Below are positions 33,052 through 44,548 of a stretch of 64,000 nucleotides of DNA, piece by piece. The position numbers were made by a program, and so were the translations under genes. Origin of the DNA: Pezicula radicicola (lineage: Eukaryota; Ascomycota; Leotiomycetes; Helotiales; Dermateaceae); the NCBI GenBank assembly GCA_003008705.1, contig PDUO01000036.1:195968-259967 (forward strand). Reading direction: 5' to 3'. Each line of letters starts with the position of its first letter. Within the stretch, counting starts at the first letter, position 1. The notes beneath the pieces were generated by a model. It was not told the origin of the DNA. It was given only the letters and a program-made list of their open reading frames with translations, and searched no databases.

Positions 33052-33798
33052 TTAGTAGGGCTCTCCTCTACTATTGCCTCCAGCAGATCGCTTCTCGATG
33101 GTGTTTTCCTCCTGCTTCAGAAGAGTTTGATAAGCTACTAATGCTGCTTGGAATTCATTTGATCTCCATTGTTCAGTAAGCTCATCTGAAATCCACATAC
33201 CATGACTTGGATTGAAGAGTACGATACAATAACCGCCTGTCTCATTACTCGAGCTGGCTAGAATCTGTAACGATGCATTCGCCAATAATCGAATTGATCA
33301 ATAAGGTGGCCGAATACTAGCACGTTACATATTGACTAATACGTGAAGACTTAATTTCTGTTACTTTAAAAAGTATAGCAATTAAGTAAAGAAAAATAGA
33401 TTTTTTTTTAGAAACAGAGAAGTTTTATATTAGATATGATTATTTTATATATAGATTTCTCTTATTTTTATAATTATTTACTCTAGTAAGTAAGTTATCA
33501 TGTTATATTTAATAAGCTATAGCTTACCTTAAACTACCTCTATATAAATGCGTAATAGAACGTACTACTGGATTCTAAATATCTTATTACTCTATAACTC
33601 TATACTTCTTAAGTTTATTAAAATGTATTGACCAATAAAACGTCTTATTGACCAATACAGGCTGCCGTATTGACTAATTCGATTTTTGGCGAGCACGTCG
33701 TTACAGATCGGTATAAGTGAGAGAATTTGGAAGCCTTCTGCTGAGTTCAAATCAACATCAAGACCAAACCACATGCCCATGTTTACTAAACTTGGCAT
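33052..33798 (-). pseudogene. Hypothetical ORF interrupted by a MITE-like element
   Basis: Two minus-strand frames in the same register flank the element at 33263-33708. Upstream is MPSLVNMGMWFGLDVDLNSA to ILSLIPI; downstream is LASSSNETGGYCIVLFNPSH to the stop at 33052. Removing 444 bases (element plus one AT) leaves an uninterrupted frame of about 100 codons. The product is unrecognised; the C-terminal part (LTEQWRSNEFQAALVAYQTL) is a charged helix. As it stands the element introduces stops, so the ORF is broken unless the insert is spliced out. A GT-AG pair exists at its ends but is out of frame. Confidence 0.45.
33263..33708. mobile_element. MITE-like element with terminal inverted repeats
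   Basis: The left end CTGTAACGATGCATTCGCCA and the right end (read on the minus strand) CTGTAACGACGTGCTCGCCA begin inverted repeats of about 48 bp with roughly 80% match. The core is AT-rich, 442 bp from CTG to CAG, without a transposase. AT dinucleotides flank both ends and may be the target duplication. Inside both ends the word TATTGACYAATA recurs, like sub-terminal binding sites. This fits a non-autonomous DNA transposon. Confidence 0.65.
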
Positions 33799-33983
33799 GG
33801 AATTGAAGTCACAGAACTAATCATTCGGGCCATTGATGGAGACTTGGACATGATAAGGATGATAGTGCGCACCACGTTATTTCTAGAATGGCTAATCATA
33901 TGAATGCAAAAACCAAAAGTCAAAGTCACCACCGCAGCAAAATCCACAACAATTAACTTTTGTGATGCTTATCCAAGACAGGC

Positions 33984-34697
33984 TTAATAAAGTCCAACAA
34001 GAATATCACCACGAACTCGAGCTGTGAGATGAACTTCAGCTTCAAGATCAAGCTTAATTCCAACCATCAGAGCAGCGTCCTTCAATTTGCCATTGGCATC
34101 GACAGGACCCTTGAGAAGGTTGCCTGTGAAGCTCAGAATTAGTGCTTCAAACTTGGTCATCAGTAGAAGGAATCCTTACCAACAGGTCCGTTTGCTGTGC
34201 CAGATAAGCCAGGCATTGGAAGGCCTGCACTCTTGTGTCCGAATGCAGGGACTGAAGTTTCGGGTGCAGTGTTTTTGGTTCTTGGCAGATGTAAGCATAG
34301 GAACAGTGAAGAGAAGTTTGAAGTTTTCTTTTCTGGTCCACAGAATCGACAACACTTACGGGGAAGACATCTCGAAAGAACTATCAGAGCCTACGGAGGG
34401 ACTTCTAGAACGATGTTTGGGTGAGGGTGCAATGGTGAGCTTAAGAGGAGGGCTGGGGCGGCGTCTTGGAGTAAGGCTCCCAGAAGACTTTACTGATGCG
34501 TTGGAGAGACGGTCAGACGAAGATCGTTTGAGGGACTTAATTTCTGCGTCGGAGAGATGGTCGGGTCTGTGGGACTTTCTGGAAGAGCTTCTTGAGGAGG
34601 ATTTGGAAGAGGATTTGGAGGTCGATTTAGTGCTTTTCTTGGAAGATCTTCTTGAGCCTTCCTCCTTGTCACTACCGAGGAAGAAAATGGAAGTCAT
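33984..34697 (-). CDS. Conserved fungal hypothetical protein, Ser/Arg/Lys-rich lead and small conserved C-terminus
   Basis: Three exons, 34360-34697, 34180-34280 and 33984-34123, in consistent phase give 192 residues. The first exon encodes a Ser/Lys/Arg-rich stretch (SSKSSSRSSSRKSH) and SPPLKLTIAPSPKHRS, probably disordered and phosphorylatable. The last two encode a Gly/Pro linker and the C-terminal motif VGIKLDLEAEVHLTARVRGD with hydrophobic ending. That ending resembles a small family of uncharacterised ascomycete proteins, as I recall it; no function is known to me. The plus-strand frame of 257 codons over this gene is a shadow. It marks the return to conserved genes inside the RING island. 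Confidence 0.7.
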
Positions 34698-37123
34698 GAT
34701 GGGATGGGCATCATGCTCACTTTATGGTCTTCTTCTCTTTAGCGGTCAAGAGGTTCAGACATATCTATATTATGAGATAGAACTTCTCCACATGTACATA
34801 CAAGCATGCTGTGAGGTCGTTTTGCGACACGGTTCTGATACCATGAAACTCCACACTTGAAGAAAGGGCGTCTAATGCGCTGACAACAAGAAGTCGTACG
34901 ACTTCTGGTGAGATGCATCCAAAAAGATTGCCGCCCCTCTGCTCCACATGCAACTAGGGCGCTACATATCTCCTGTTGAGTATACATCCACATTGAGAAT
35001 TTGAAGCATATCACTAGACTACATTTGCGACTAGAAAAGAGGCGACACAAAAAGCAATATATTCCAACACAATCGCTGATATCTATTGTGACATGCTGTG
35101 AAATAAATATCCTACTACTAGTCAACGTATTATCGATTTAGCATTAGAATAAGGCCGTATTTGCATAGACCAATGCTCATCGTATCTCTAAAGTAGCTCT
35201 GTGCGTTTCGTGACACGAACCCCAATTAATCACATTTCAGGTATGAAGTCGTCAGTTCCCCGCGTTTCTACCCACTCTTCACTTTGATCCACACTACTAA
35301 TGCGTCCCCCAAGCTCGTGCTAATGGAGGTTCCAGACAGGCCTGTGGATAATCCTCGTTGCAGTGGGGCTAAGCGAGTCAGATTACAGATTTCATACTAA
35401 GCTTACATGTAGTATATCTTCAACATTTCAAATCAAAGTCTCGATAGCCTCGAACAGAAATTTAAGTGGGGGCCTATATAACCTTGAATTAAAATTCATT
35501 CAATCTAGGATCGCTCGAAATATCCTCTATTTTCTCCCGTTCTATATCACTAATATCATTAAAGTAGTCAAATATAGCAGCTTGTATCGTCGGGTAACGA
35601 AATTCCCTAAGATTAATAAGAAAAAGCAAGATCATCTGAACCTATAGTGCCGAATTCTTCCGACGCCCTATGCATCAATAAGACGCCACTTTTGCCAATG
35701 GGGCACCTCACTTGCCATGCCCTTCATATCGGTCAATATGAATATTGGCAAGGATGTCGGAATGACGTGACCGGACGTTGCTTTAGGTCTTAAAGATATG
35801 TTTTAAGAATAGGTGCAATCATTAAGGGAAGTGCTTCAGCCTTTAGACTACAAAACACAGCAAGCTGCATAGTGGAAATATCCCTTTGTCCGTCTTCTAC
35901 CACTTTGCTCAGGGATTCGGCACCCCCTTAATCAAGCGAGCGGGTGATCTTCGAGCTCGAGCTAGTAGAGCTACTTTATGTGTGATTATAAGGCAATTCT
36001 ACGTTATAGAAGGTTTTAGGATTAAGGACGTAAGCCTCGCTCGTTGTATGTCCTATTGGTCGGAGCTTGTGGCAGGAGACGGACAAAGGGATACGCAATA
36101 GGAGATATATCTTAGATGTAGGTATCAATGAAGACTAATGTGAGTGACGATGCGGGTTCAGATACCAAAAAACGCAGTTCGTCGTTCTATTGAACGATAC
36201 GATCTCAGGGGTCCTACCGTTGTCCAGGTTAGAGCCTGCGACTTGGGTTCAGTAATTCTCGGATCCTCCCGATCGTGCACAAACCGTGCTACGCTAGTCA
36301 TAGAAGTCGTCTAATATATTTCCCGCTCAGCCGAGCTCATAATTCCCGGTTTGAAACTTTTCGGAATGCAAGGCATTAGTCTAGATCTAGCCGCCGGAAG
36401 CAACTCGAGAAAACTTTGACAAAAAACATTATACCTGTTATATAACTCGTTCCGTTCCGCTCGGGGGCGACTATATCCTTTCAAGAATGGGGTACCTTAT
36501 TCTTCAATTTAAGCTCATTCGCGAGTGCGAGCGGGGTAGCCCAGTCACGAATATATGCGCTTGTCGTGGTGTCGTACATCGTCGTACATCTGCAAGGAAT
36601 ATTCCTTACTATTACCCTAATAATCATCCACTTTTCAGTTACACGGCCTTTGGAAGCCGAATACTCGCTTCCAATGTCATAGACCAACCGAACTACCAAA
36701 GGATTTGAGGGATTTTTTCTCGACATATGATTTTAGGTTCGTGGCCGACTTGACGTACTTACGTGTCTGCAAGCACATAAGAGCCTGAGTTCAATATGTG
36801 AACAAACTACCGGTAGTGAAACCGCACCTTTTTGAAGACAATTGAATGCATTCAAAACTGCCGAGTCATGTAAGACTGAGGTGGTCTTATAGTAGAGTTT
36901 ACACGCCATATATGAATGCAATTTACGTCTATCTTTGCGCCAGTTCCTGGCCGTTTTCTCTCGATGCAAAGTTTCACGGCCAAGCTTATCTTCAACTCCA
37001 TGGATGGTGCTTGTTTGGATGTTTCGTGTAAATTATGAACTATGAACAAGGCTTCTGAGAATTATCACGACTCAAGAATATGAACTGACTGCAACCAGCT
37101 TCCGTCGAAAAAGCAAAGTCGAT
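34698..37123. other. Long stretch without a supported gene
   Basis: About 2.4 kb of mixed composition with short frames only. A short direct repeat of CGTCGTACAT lies at about 36,572-36,592. It may contain degenerate repeat DNA, but I cannot identify any element. Confidence 0.35.
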
Positions 37124-37837
37124 ATGTCTGCTGCCCTCACAATCGTTGTAGGCATTTCCGCCATATTCGGCACTTCAGAAGCTATCAAACAAACCCAATC
37201 GAAGGCAAGACGAGATGAGCATCGCAGTCGAAAGTGCAATCTTGTTGTCAATTGCCCGAAGTCCTCCCAGTATAGCGCTATGCTTGAAGGCAGACGTGTA
37301 GTTCTCTCAGGAGACAAAGTGGGTGACATTAACCTGAGTAACGTAAGGGCCACACATCCTAACTATCACATATAGCTTTACATCGACACTGGAACTGAGT
37401 TTGATCAGCCATTTGGACATCCATTTGCTGGATATTATCTAGCTTACCCCGATACCAAGTATTCAGGCCTCGTATCATCCATCACCGACGAGGCTCCTGT
37501 CATGAACTGGATCTACGTTGATCGAGATACCTACGAGCTCAAATTTGGTACTCGTCCATACGCCGAGCATAATCTTAACGGACCTTTTGATTGTACGAGA
37601 CAAGATCGGAGGTTGACATTTGGAGGGTGGGAGGGCTTTGTCGTTGTTCAGGAAGGCAATTTCTGGGCGCTATATTTTGACCGAGATAATGACAGGTTAA
37701 AATCGAAGGGCAAAGAAGGGACACCAGTTTTGGAGATAGAATTATCACGGAAAGAACTTAGAAGCGAACGACCGGTGAAAGTTGCGACAGCAGAACAAGA
37801 AGTGAAGGAGGAGCCTGAAGCCCCCGAGGTTGATTGA
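37124..37837 (+). CDS. Conserved fungal hypothetical protein
   Basis: Two exons, 37124-37318 and 37376-37837, flank a 57-base intron with a perfect CTAAC branch site and TAG acceptor; 218 residues. The N-terminus includes a short hydrophobic stretch (MSAALTIVVGISAIFG) and then a basic region with RKCNLVVNCPK. The body has YIDTGTEFDQPFGHPFAGYY, MNWIYVDRDTYELKFGTR, NGPFDCTRQDRRLTFGGWEG and FWALYFDRDNDRL. I recall this as a widespread ascomycete family without a known function. A Lys/Glu-rich tail ends the protein. Plus strand and well preserved, so probably not part of the RING array. Confidence 0.85.
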
Positions 37838-38943
37838 CAATAATTATAAGAGATAAATACCTATTTTCTAGTCCTACATGGATGTGAGCCATACTTTGAA
37901 GTAAAACCTTCGTCTGATAGAATGCGAACACAAGCAGTGACTTTCATCCTTGCCCAATGCAGATTGTTAATGAGTACTAGATATCTCTTATTGTTAAGTA
38001 ACAGGATCATAAAGAGCATGACCCATTTAGTAAGTTTATTTTATAATTAAGGCAACTCACTTAGAAGATGCGCCGCTAGTGGTAGGGAAAGAAAATTTAT
38101 ACCTATAAATATAGGTCAAATTATTATAGATTTCCCAAGGTTGTCTGTCTAAATATTATCGAACAGTATTCCCGGTTTCTTACTTTGAGGCGCCTAGCAA
38201 GAAATCCAGTCGATTGCGAAAATCTTGTGGGACGGTTAAGCTAACTACAGCAAGTTAAGTGGGCAGGAAAAAGAGGAGTTATCGAAAGAAAAACATTTTT
38301 AGATTGAGAAGAAGCTACTTAAAAGAGGACAAAATGATTCAACAGAAGAGACTTTCTCCACTTGCTGTATACTTCATGCAGTCATCCTTTTCGCATATGA
38401 AATAAGATATAATGATACAGAAAGAGCCTCACATTTGATCCTCAATCTCGTACTAATTTCTTGAAGCTTATGTAATAGCATCTAACGTAGGTGAAGTCCA
38501 TTTTTACAACAAGTTAACGATTGGATATTATTGAGATCACCTAAATATGTAAACTATATACTGATATATAGGGCCTTTTCTGGCCTTTAGGAGCCAGTGT
38601 AGAAACTCTTTGAGCTTTCTCGTTAAAACCTAAAATCTTTTGACGGCTGTACTTCAACCCCCCCCAAACTATATCACGGCATGGGTAATAGAGAGGCGAA
38701 GGATACTACGAAAGCAACAAGTATTCAAGAAGGTTAAAGAGCTTTCCATTGTAGATTCTCTTTTATCGACAGAATACCCTAACTAAATCTGTAGTTAAAA
38801 CCAGACACGAGCGATTTCCCTCTTCAACAGTGACTTGACCAAAGGGGTTTCTCCTGTCCCAATTGCCAGCTCGAGCTCTGAATTATCGGAAACATTATGA
38901 ATTCCAACTGCAGAGTCTAGGTACCGTATGGCTCATAACCAAG
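37838..38943. other. Intergenic stretch
   Basis: About 1.1 kb, AT-rich, with no supported gene. Confidence 0.4.
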
Positions 38944-39478
38944 TTATTCGAGATGAGAGTTACACACAGGACATATTGGCGATCGAGGGGTTGGATAGGG
39001 AAAGGCTGGTGAGAGAAGGTTTGGTGGTCCCCACCACCAGCTCCATTGGCGGGCCCACCATTCAATACAGCCATAACAGAACCGATGCCCACAACTAGCT
39101 GTTACACTGTTTTCAAAATTGAATACGCAGATTGGACAGGTCCCCTCTTCCATCTCTTCTTCTTGTTCTTCTTCCATCTCTGCTTGTTGCTCCTCTCCCA
39201 TTTCTACTTGTTGCTCCTCTCCTATTTCTGCTTGTTGTTCACCTCCCTCTTGTACCCTAGTCGTTTCCTATGTTCATATATCAGCATTATTGACCTTTGC
39301 TATGACTAGAATAGAAAGTATTGTTAATGGAGGCGCGTACATTTAGTGTATTTTGCGGAGGGGCGATATTGCCTGCAGTAAATCTCAAATTTCCTGATAC
39401 ATTAAACTCGAGTTGCTTTCCAACGAGTGTTAGTATCAAGGCGAAAAGGATACTCGAAGCGAAGATGAGTAGAAACAT
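38944..39478 (-). CDS. Membrane-anchored RING-finger protein with Glu/Gln repeats
   Basis: Two exons, 39341-39478 and 38944-39267, join in phase 0 across a 73-base intron; 153 residues. Exon 1 gives a hydrophobic N-terminal segment (MFLLIFASSILFALILTLVG), a signal anchor or signal peptide. Exon 2 begins with an acidic repeat (GEEQQ-A/V-E-M/I units of 8 residues), then the RING: CPICVFNFENSV, ASCGHRFCYGCIEWWARQ, CPVC. About 30 Trp/Pro-rich residues separate the sixth and seventh ligands, longer than usual. It is the first of several RING genes with an N-terminal membrane exon and a phase-0 intron. Probably a membrane E3 ligase (inference). Confidence 0.75.
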
Positions 39479-40078
39479 GATTCGAAGTTTCTAAGTAGTC
39501 GGTGTACTGTTGCAATGTGAATTAAGAACATCAGGATGAGGAAATTTTTCTTATACGGTTTCGATTACACTTTCGACTTGTTTCCTAGCCTTTCGCTAGT
39601 ACGTAGAAAGCTAGAAAGCGTTAAACTTACATTGCCGGAGATGCACTAAGTCTAAGATTATGCTTGAAGGAACTAACTGCTAATGTTAACCATTAGCACT
39701 AGACTAGATGGAGGTTCTTCGAAGCTTTGCTAGTAGGGAGAACAAATTTATCCATGTCAGGGACTATGCAAGAAAACAAATAAGAGCAAAATTTCACAAT
39801 CGCAAATTCGATCACTTCTAACCTGTTAAAATCCACCTAAAAAAAACTCTGGGACAGTGGACAATATTTTTTACATACAAGCCATAACATATCCAAAGAA
39901 ATTCGCTCGTTATTCACATATATTCCGTGCCCTAAAGTACAATTCTTCGGACAATCATCAGCTTGTTAAGGGGCGTGTTGGTTGCTGAAATTGCCTTTAA
40001 ATGACACTCCCCTCAGACCACACCATCAAGCTCTAAATTTGGACGTCTTCATCCATCAATGGAACTATTTGACTTAGA
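39479..40078. other. Intergenic stretch
   Basis: Promoter of the gene at 38944 and the 3' flank of the next. A short inverted repeat CTTTCGCTAGTACGTAGAAA lies near 39,590-39,610. Nothing else. Confidence 0.35.
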
Positions 40079-40712
40079 TCAAATAAAAACAGTTGAGCCG
40101 TCATCAAGAACCATTTGAATATTGATTCGAGAAGAAAAGTCTCTAACAATCATTCCCCCTCCGTGTTCAACCCGAAAATGACCTGGCTCAATGACATGTC
40201 CCACCGTTCCGTTCTCGTCTCGGCGACCGGCAAACACCCATAAGCGTTCCAGTCCAATGTTCATTAGATCGATATACTCCCCAAAACTTGTCTGACGAAG
40301 GGCTGCACGGCAGTATGGACACGTTGGTGTCGTGGTCGAAGGAAAGCCGTAGAACCATTGTTTGATACATTCGCGACAAAACTTATGACCGCAGTCAGTG
40401 GTAAATGTGTCCTTAAAATCGCCGATGCAAATAGGGCAGTTGTTGCTAGTGCTCTGGTTCCCGACTGGGTGTTTCACGGTTTCCTAAGTGCAACTGTCAG
40501 CACAATGAACCATATTAACGACGGGAATGGTAAGTAATTAATAGCTAGTAACCGTGGGTGGATAGTTGTACCTTGTATTCATAATGGGTAAAAGTATCCT
40601 CGCTCGAAGTTGTGGTACCAAGCGGAGTCCCATGAGTGAGGTCAGATGCGACCATGTCAGACTGCGAGCCCGAGAAAATGGCCTCCGGTGAGGTTGGAGT
40701 GCTTGGCGCCAT
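40079..40712 (-). CDS. RING-finger protein
   Basis: Two exons, 40572-40712 and 40079-40483, join in phase 0 across an 88-base intron; 181 residues. The short lead is Ser/Thr-rich (MAPSTPTSPEAIFSGSQSD). The RING is canonical: CPICIGDFKDTF, TDCGHKFCRECIKQWFYG, CPYC. A C-terminal part with possible beta structure follows (GHFRVEHGGGMIVRDFSS, MVLDDGSTVFI), which is unlike the other array members. No membrane segment. Candidate E3 ligase. The C-terminal part may be the substrate-binding region (inference). Confidence 0.8.
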
Positions 40713-41582
40713 GCTGCTTTGATTCGGGAGTTATGCTTTAAAAACGTTAAGTACGTTAGCAAGAGCAAATAAATGCGGGAGTCAACATCGGCTTGGGCGT
40801 GTCGTCGTATCTAGTGAGTTCGCAACTGAGACTCTGGATACCGCAGGACAAAATTGAAGACTTACTCGGAATATTGTTGAGATACGAAGGACTTGAGACT
40901 TTGCAATGGTGTTCAATGTGGATAGAAGCGTTCTGTTGGGTTGGAGTATGCAGAGGAAGAAAAGGAGGAAGCAAACTCCTGTCAAGTACATCAGGGCGCT
41001 AGTGGGGATGGTGGGATGTAGCGCGACCACCTGACCAATCATATTCACTACTCGCTAATGGCGAGAGCCGTCGCTTAAGTGAAGTCTGTTATTTTCTCAT
41101 ACAAATTCAAGCTGCCGGAAGATTTTCATACTATCTCATATTACCACTGGTAGAAAGATGATTAATATCATCAGTCTGAACTTGTGAATTACGCCATCTT
41201 TGCTTTTCCAGGAGAAGATATCCCTTCATATCCACCAAGATATTCTCCATATATTCGGTCATTTGTTGATTTTCCGACGTTGCCCATCAGCTCGTTGACA
41301 CTGACAAGACTGAGTTTTGTATTTATTTAACAGCATAGGGGAGCTATTTCACCCTCTAACTCATATATACAAGACTCGCAAATAAAGGAAAGGACGAAGA
41401 TCATTTATGACCACCCAAATCCAAAGTCAAGCATGTCAAACCATATTGGAAAATTTATGAGAAATAGACCACTGGCTTCCTTATTTAAGTTCGAAGTACC
41501 GAACTAGAGGAAATAGTTGAAATTGAGACACTCCCCAAATGACTTGATTGCAGGGATCTTTGAACCTAAAGTCCACCGGATA
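40713..41582. other. Intergenic stretch
   Basis: No supported gene. Minus-strand frames at 40756-41048 lack any domain. Confidence 0.4.
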
Positions 41583-42095
41583 TCAATGTTCAAATGAAAA
41601 GCCCAGGTTTAAATGAATTATTCGGTGCCATGACTGGCGAGATCTGCATATGGGACATGCATTGAAGCTTGCCAATGCCGAACAAATACAGTTTCTACAG
41701 AAAGCGTGTCTACAATTTGTATATGCTCGACCTTGCATTTGTTCCCAGCATATTGGACATGTACCTTCCTCATTCTGAGTCTTCTGAGGTCGAATACTTT
41801 TCTCATTATCCTACAGCCAATCAAAATTCTTAGTAACCTTCTAAGTCATTACTCGTATATAAGACATGGGACATATATGTATAACATCCAATATGCATTT
41901 CTTCTTATTTAAAAATATTAATTGTCGCTCTTTGTCTTTAATCCTGGTTCCTTGGCCTTGACATGTCGTATGGGTCTGGAAAGCTCCCAAGACTACCGTG
42001 AATACTACCAACAAGAGCAGTAATTCAATCCAATATAACATTGCGGTAATTGCACCCCAAAATAATTTTGTGATGACTTGCATTGCAAGACCCAT
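41583..42095 (-). CDS. Membrane-anchored RING-finger protein
   Basis: Two exons, 41886-42095 and 41583-41810; about 145 residues. Exon 1 has a strong transmembrane segment (WIELLLLLVVFTVVLGAF) near residues 22-39. Exon 2 carries the RING: CPICWEQMQGRAY, TNCRHAFCRNCICSALA, CPIC. The donor used here (GTTATA) is weak. A better one (GTAATG) would give a 42-base intron and 11 more residues, also in frame. Exon architecture (membrane exon, phase-0 intron, RING exon) matches the gene at 38944. Probably a small membrane E3 ligase. Confidence 0.65.
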
Positions 42096-43128
42096 GATGC
42101 AAGGCTCTAATATCTCCGAGTTATATCTATGGAAAAACTCTTGTTAGCTACTGTATGACGTTCTAATGTGAAAGTCGAAACAAAACAAAAATGAGGAGTG
42201 AGCTAACATATTTATAGTAAAATAACTGAAGGGCTGAGATCACAAGACAGTACTTGTGTAAATGGCGGTTGTAATGAATAATCTGTGTGTGACAGTGAAA
42301 AATTGGCTTATCTATTCGTTCCAGACCTTGGAGTCATTCGTAGAAAACAATTCCCATTTAAACTACGCTTTCGAGGCTAATTCTGGAACTTCTCCAGAAA
42401 GAAACAAAGTAATAGAACTACAACGTCAGCCTAGCACTAACGAATAGCCCCTAAAAATCCCCATTTCAACTCAGTTTACAACATAATGCAATAATATAAA
42501 GCTTTAGTCCTTCAGCTTTGAGGAAGAACATAAACCAAGACGGCTTCGAAAATATTGTTTCTCTTATCATATCTTTGCTGAACGGACGAAGAAGAAATCT
42601 CAAACTCGAACCAAGCGCAGAACCTCAGGCCACTCGAGATCCCAATCAAATAGGGAATTACTTTTGCGCCCTATGAGGTCAAACAAGAAACATATGTTCT
42701 GGAAGAATCATGTGCGGACTAAAGAAGAAAATTCAAGAATATGCAAAAAGTAAAATACGCCAAAGGATAACTGTAGGTATCGACGAAGTCAGAAAAGCTG
42801 TGATAAAGGCGCTTTTGCTTGCACATCACAGGATACATGATCCATCCACAGGGAAATTAAACCATGATTTGACCATTAAAAGTTATCAAGCCTGTGAAAT
42901 AGTCAAGTCTGTATTGCTTTTCCTTATTTACATAGTCGCTCGACTTCACGGTCCCACAAGACGCACGTACGGGGCTCGAGTTTTTAGGCAATTGACTTGA
43001 GCTGAGTAACTCACTTCATTTGAGTCATTTGATAACTTTCTGTCCATCCTTTGCATTTATTCATCCTCGTTTGCTGCAATATCCTACCAGCATTACAGTA
43101 ATAAACATCATCTTGCCCCCTAACTCTC
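42096..43128. other. Stretch without a firm gene
   Basis: A plus-strand frame at 42710-43000 (MCGLKKKIQEYAKSK, with SVLLFLIYIVARL) is the only candidate. It has no domain and no neighbours on its strand. At 42,998-43,040 there is a copy of the dispersed repeat (GAGTAACTCACTTCATTTGA). Confidence 0.35.
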
Positions 43129-43581
43129 CTACTCTTCTCCAGAGTCTGGCCCGTCCGTGTTAGAAAGCTCTAAATCCTCCAATCCCTCTGAATAATCTGA
43201 CCCTTCTCCATCCTCATCCTCTGATTCTTGTGTGCCCTCTGCGTTCGCTATATCGGCCGAGTAGTCAGAACTTGTCTCATCTTCTGGTTCTTGTCTTCCC
43301 ACTCGGTTCACTGTATCGGCCGAGTCGTAAAAATCCGAGTCGGAATCGTCCATATCTACTCGAACCATTGCGTTTATTTCCTGCGGCAGAAACCTGGTTC
43401 GACAGTAAGGACATCGAGGGTCGATGATTAGGGCTCGCATGAGGTCAAAGCGGCAGAAACGGTGGCCGCAAGGAGTCTTGACTGGGTCTTGGATGGCATC
43501 GTAACAGATCGGACATATCTCTTCTTCCTCGCTGCTTGGGTGATCGTCGTCTGCATTGGGAGTGTTTGGTGGATTGGACAT
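43129..43581 (-). CDS. RING-finger protein with Asp at a zinc-ligand position and acidic tail
   Basis: The start is taken at 43581 (MSNPPNTPNADDD); the frame extends to 43716. The product is 150 residues. The RING reads CPICYDAIQDPVK, TPCGHRFCRFDLMRALII, CPYC: the second Cys of the central pair is Asp. Asp can serve as a zinc ligand in some RING proteins (RBX1), so the fold may survive. The long C-terminal tail is very acidic, with three copies of a D/S-D-Y/F-x-[SD] module (DFYDSADTVNR, DYSADIANAEG, DYSEGLEDLE). No membrane segment. Candidate E3 ligase. Confidence 0.7.
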   Translation of the reverse strand: MSNPPNTPNADDDHPSSEEEEICPICYDAIQDPVKTPCGHRFCRFDLMRALIIDPRCPYCRTRFLPQEINAMVRVDMDDSDSDFYDSADTVNRVGRQEPEDETSSDYSADIANAEGTQESEDEDGEGSDYSEGLEDLELSNTDGPDSGEE

Positions 43582-44548
43582 TATTGGTCTGAGGCGTTCT
43601 ACGAATCTTGGAGGACGAAAGACGTCAGCTTTGTTTTTGTAGGCGGTATCTGCTTCAAGTTGAGCTTGTACGATCCAGAGGGAATGTGTGACGAACAGTT
43701 CCGATGATCGAAGCAATTCGCAGAAGGTGGCAAGAGCTCTCGCGCTACTTCCTTTTTGGGATGAAATCTCTGAGCGACACCGACCAAGCAGACCAGTGTA
43801 CAGGGAAAGTAGATCGTGTTCACTTGTGATGTGAATGCGAATGGAGAGAGATTTTCATGATCGAGCTCAATGAAATTCGGGGTTTCAAGATTGGATCCCT
43901 CGCTAATTGCCAAGTTATTTTGTTAGGTCTTCCTCGGACCTCGTTCTAGCTGCCGAAAGAAATGTCATTATTCCAATGCTGGACTCATGGATTGTAGTAA
44001 AACTTCGGTGGGCTTTGTGTAGTTTGGTAGGGGATTCATCAATCGTCGATGTAGAACTGGTCAGACCACGGCGGTAGGTGAGGGAAAGAGTGAACTCCAC
44101 CCTAAGTTCTAGATTCTCGAACAACCTTCTCACAATAAATAGTACATTCTTTGGGCAATAGAGGCTTGCTATGAGCTTCTAGCATTATTTCAACTATCAA
44201 AGAAAGGACGTCCGGAAATGACAGGTATATGATATTTTTAGGTTGATATACAAAGGCTTCGTGTCTCACTCTCTCATCCAAGAAAGGAAAGTCGGTCTTA
44301 AATCATGCCAGACGTAGAAAGGGTCATACAAATATATGAAAGACATAGCCTATCCTAATATACAAACGGTCCTTTCCTCCCAAATGACCAAAAGTACGCC
44401 TGTATGTCTCCAATGCAATGTGCCAACATGATTGAATGCTCTTTGATTTGCCATTTCTCTTAGGCCAAACACCAAATATATGAGTCTGGCAAACTCAACT
44501 CATTCCTCATAATCAGGTCCCAAAACCACAAACCGAAAAGACTCCAAC
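43582..44548. other. Intergenic stretch
   Basis: The first part may be leader or an upstream exon of the 43.1 kb gene. No other supported gene. Confidence 0.35.

Noticed and set aside
34087..34860. Plus-strand open frame of 257 codons
   Set aside because: It lies antisense to the three-exon gene at 33984-34697, whose splice phases and conserved ending are convincing. The plus frame is a shadow of the Ser/Arg-rich codons.
36201..36260. GGGTTCAGTAATTC, resembling a tRNA B box
   Set aside because: It departs from the GGTTCGANTCC consensus and no cloverleaf can be drawn around it.
35126..36720. Possible degenerate retroelement
   Set aside because: No reverse transcriptase, integrase or LTR pair could be identified by eye.
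42710..43000. Plus-strand frame of 96 codons with a hydrophobic stretch
   Set aside because: No recognisable feature and isolated on its strand; kept only as a note.
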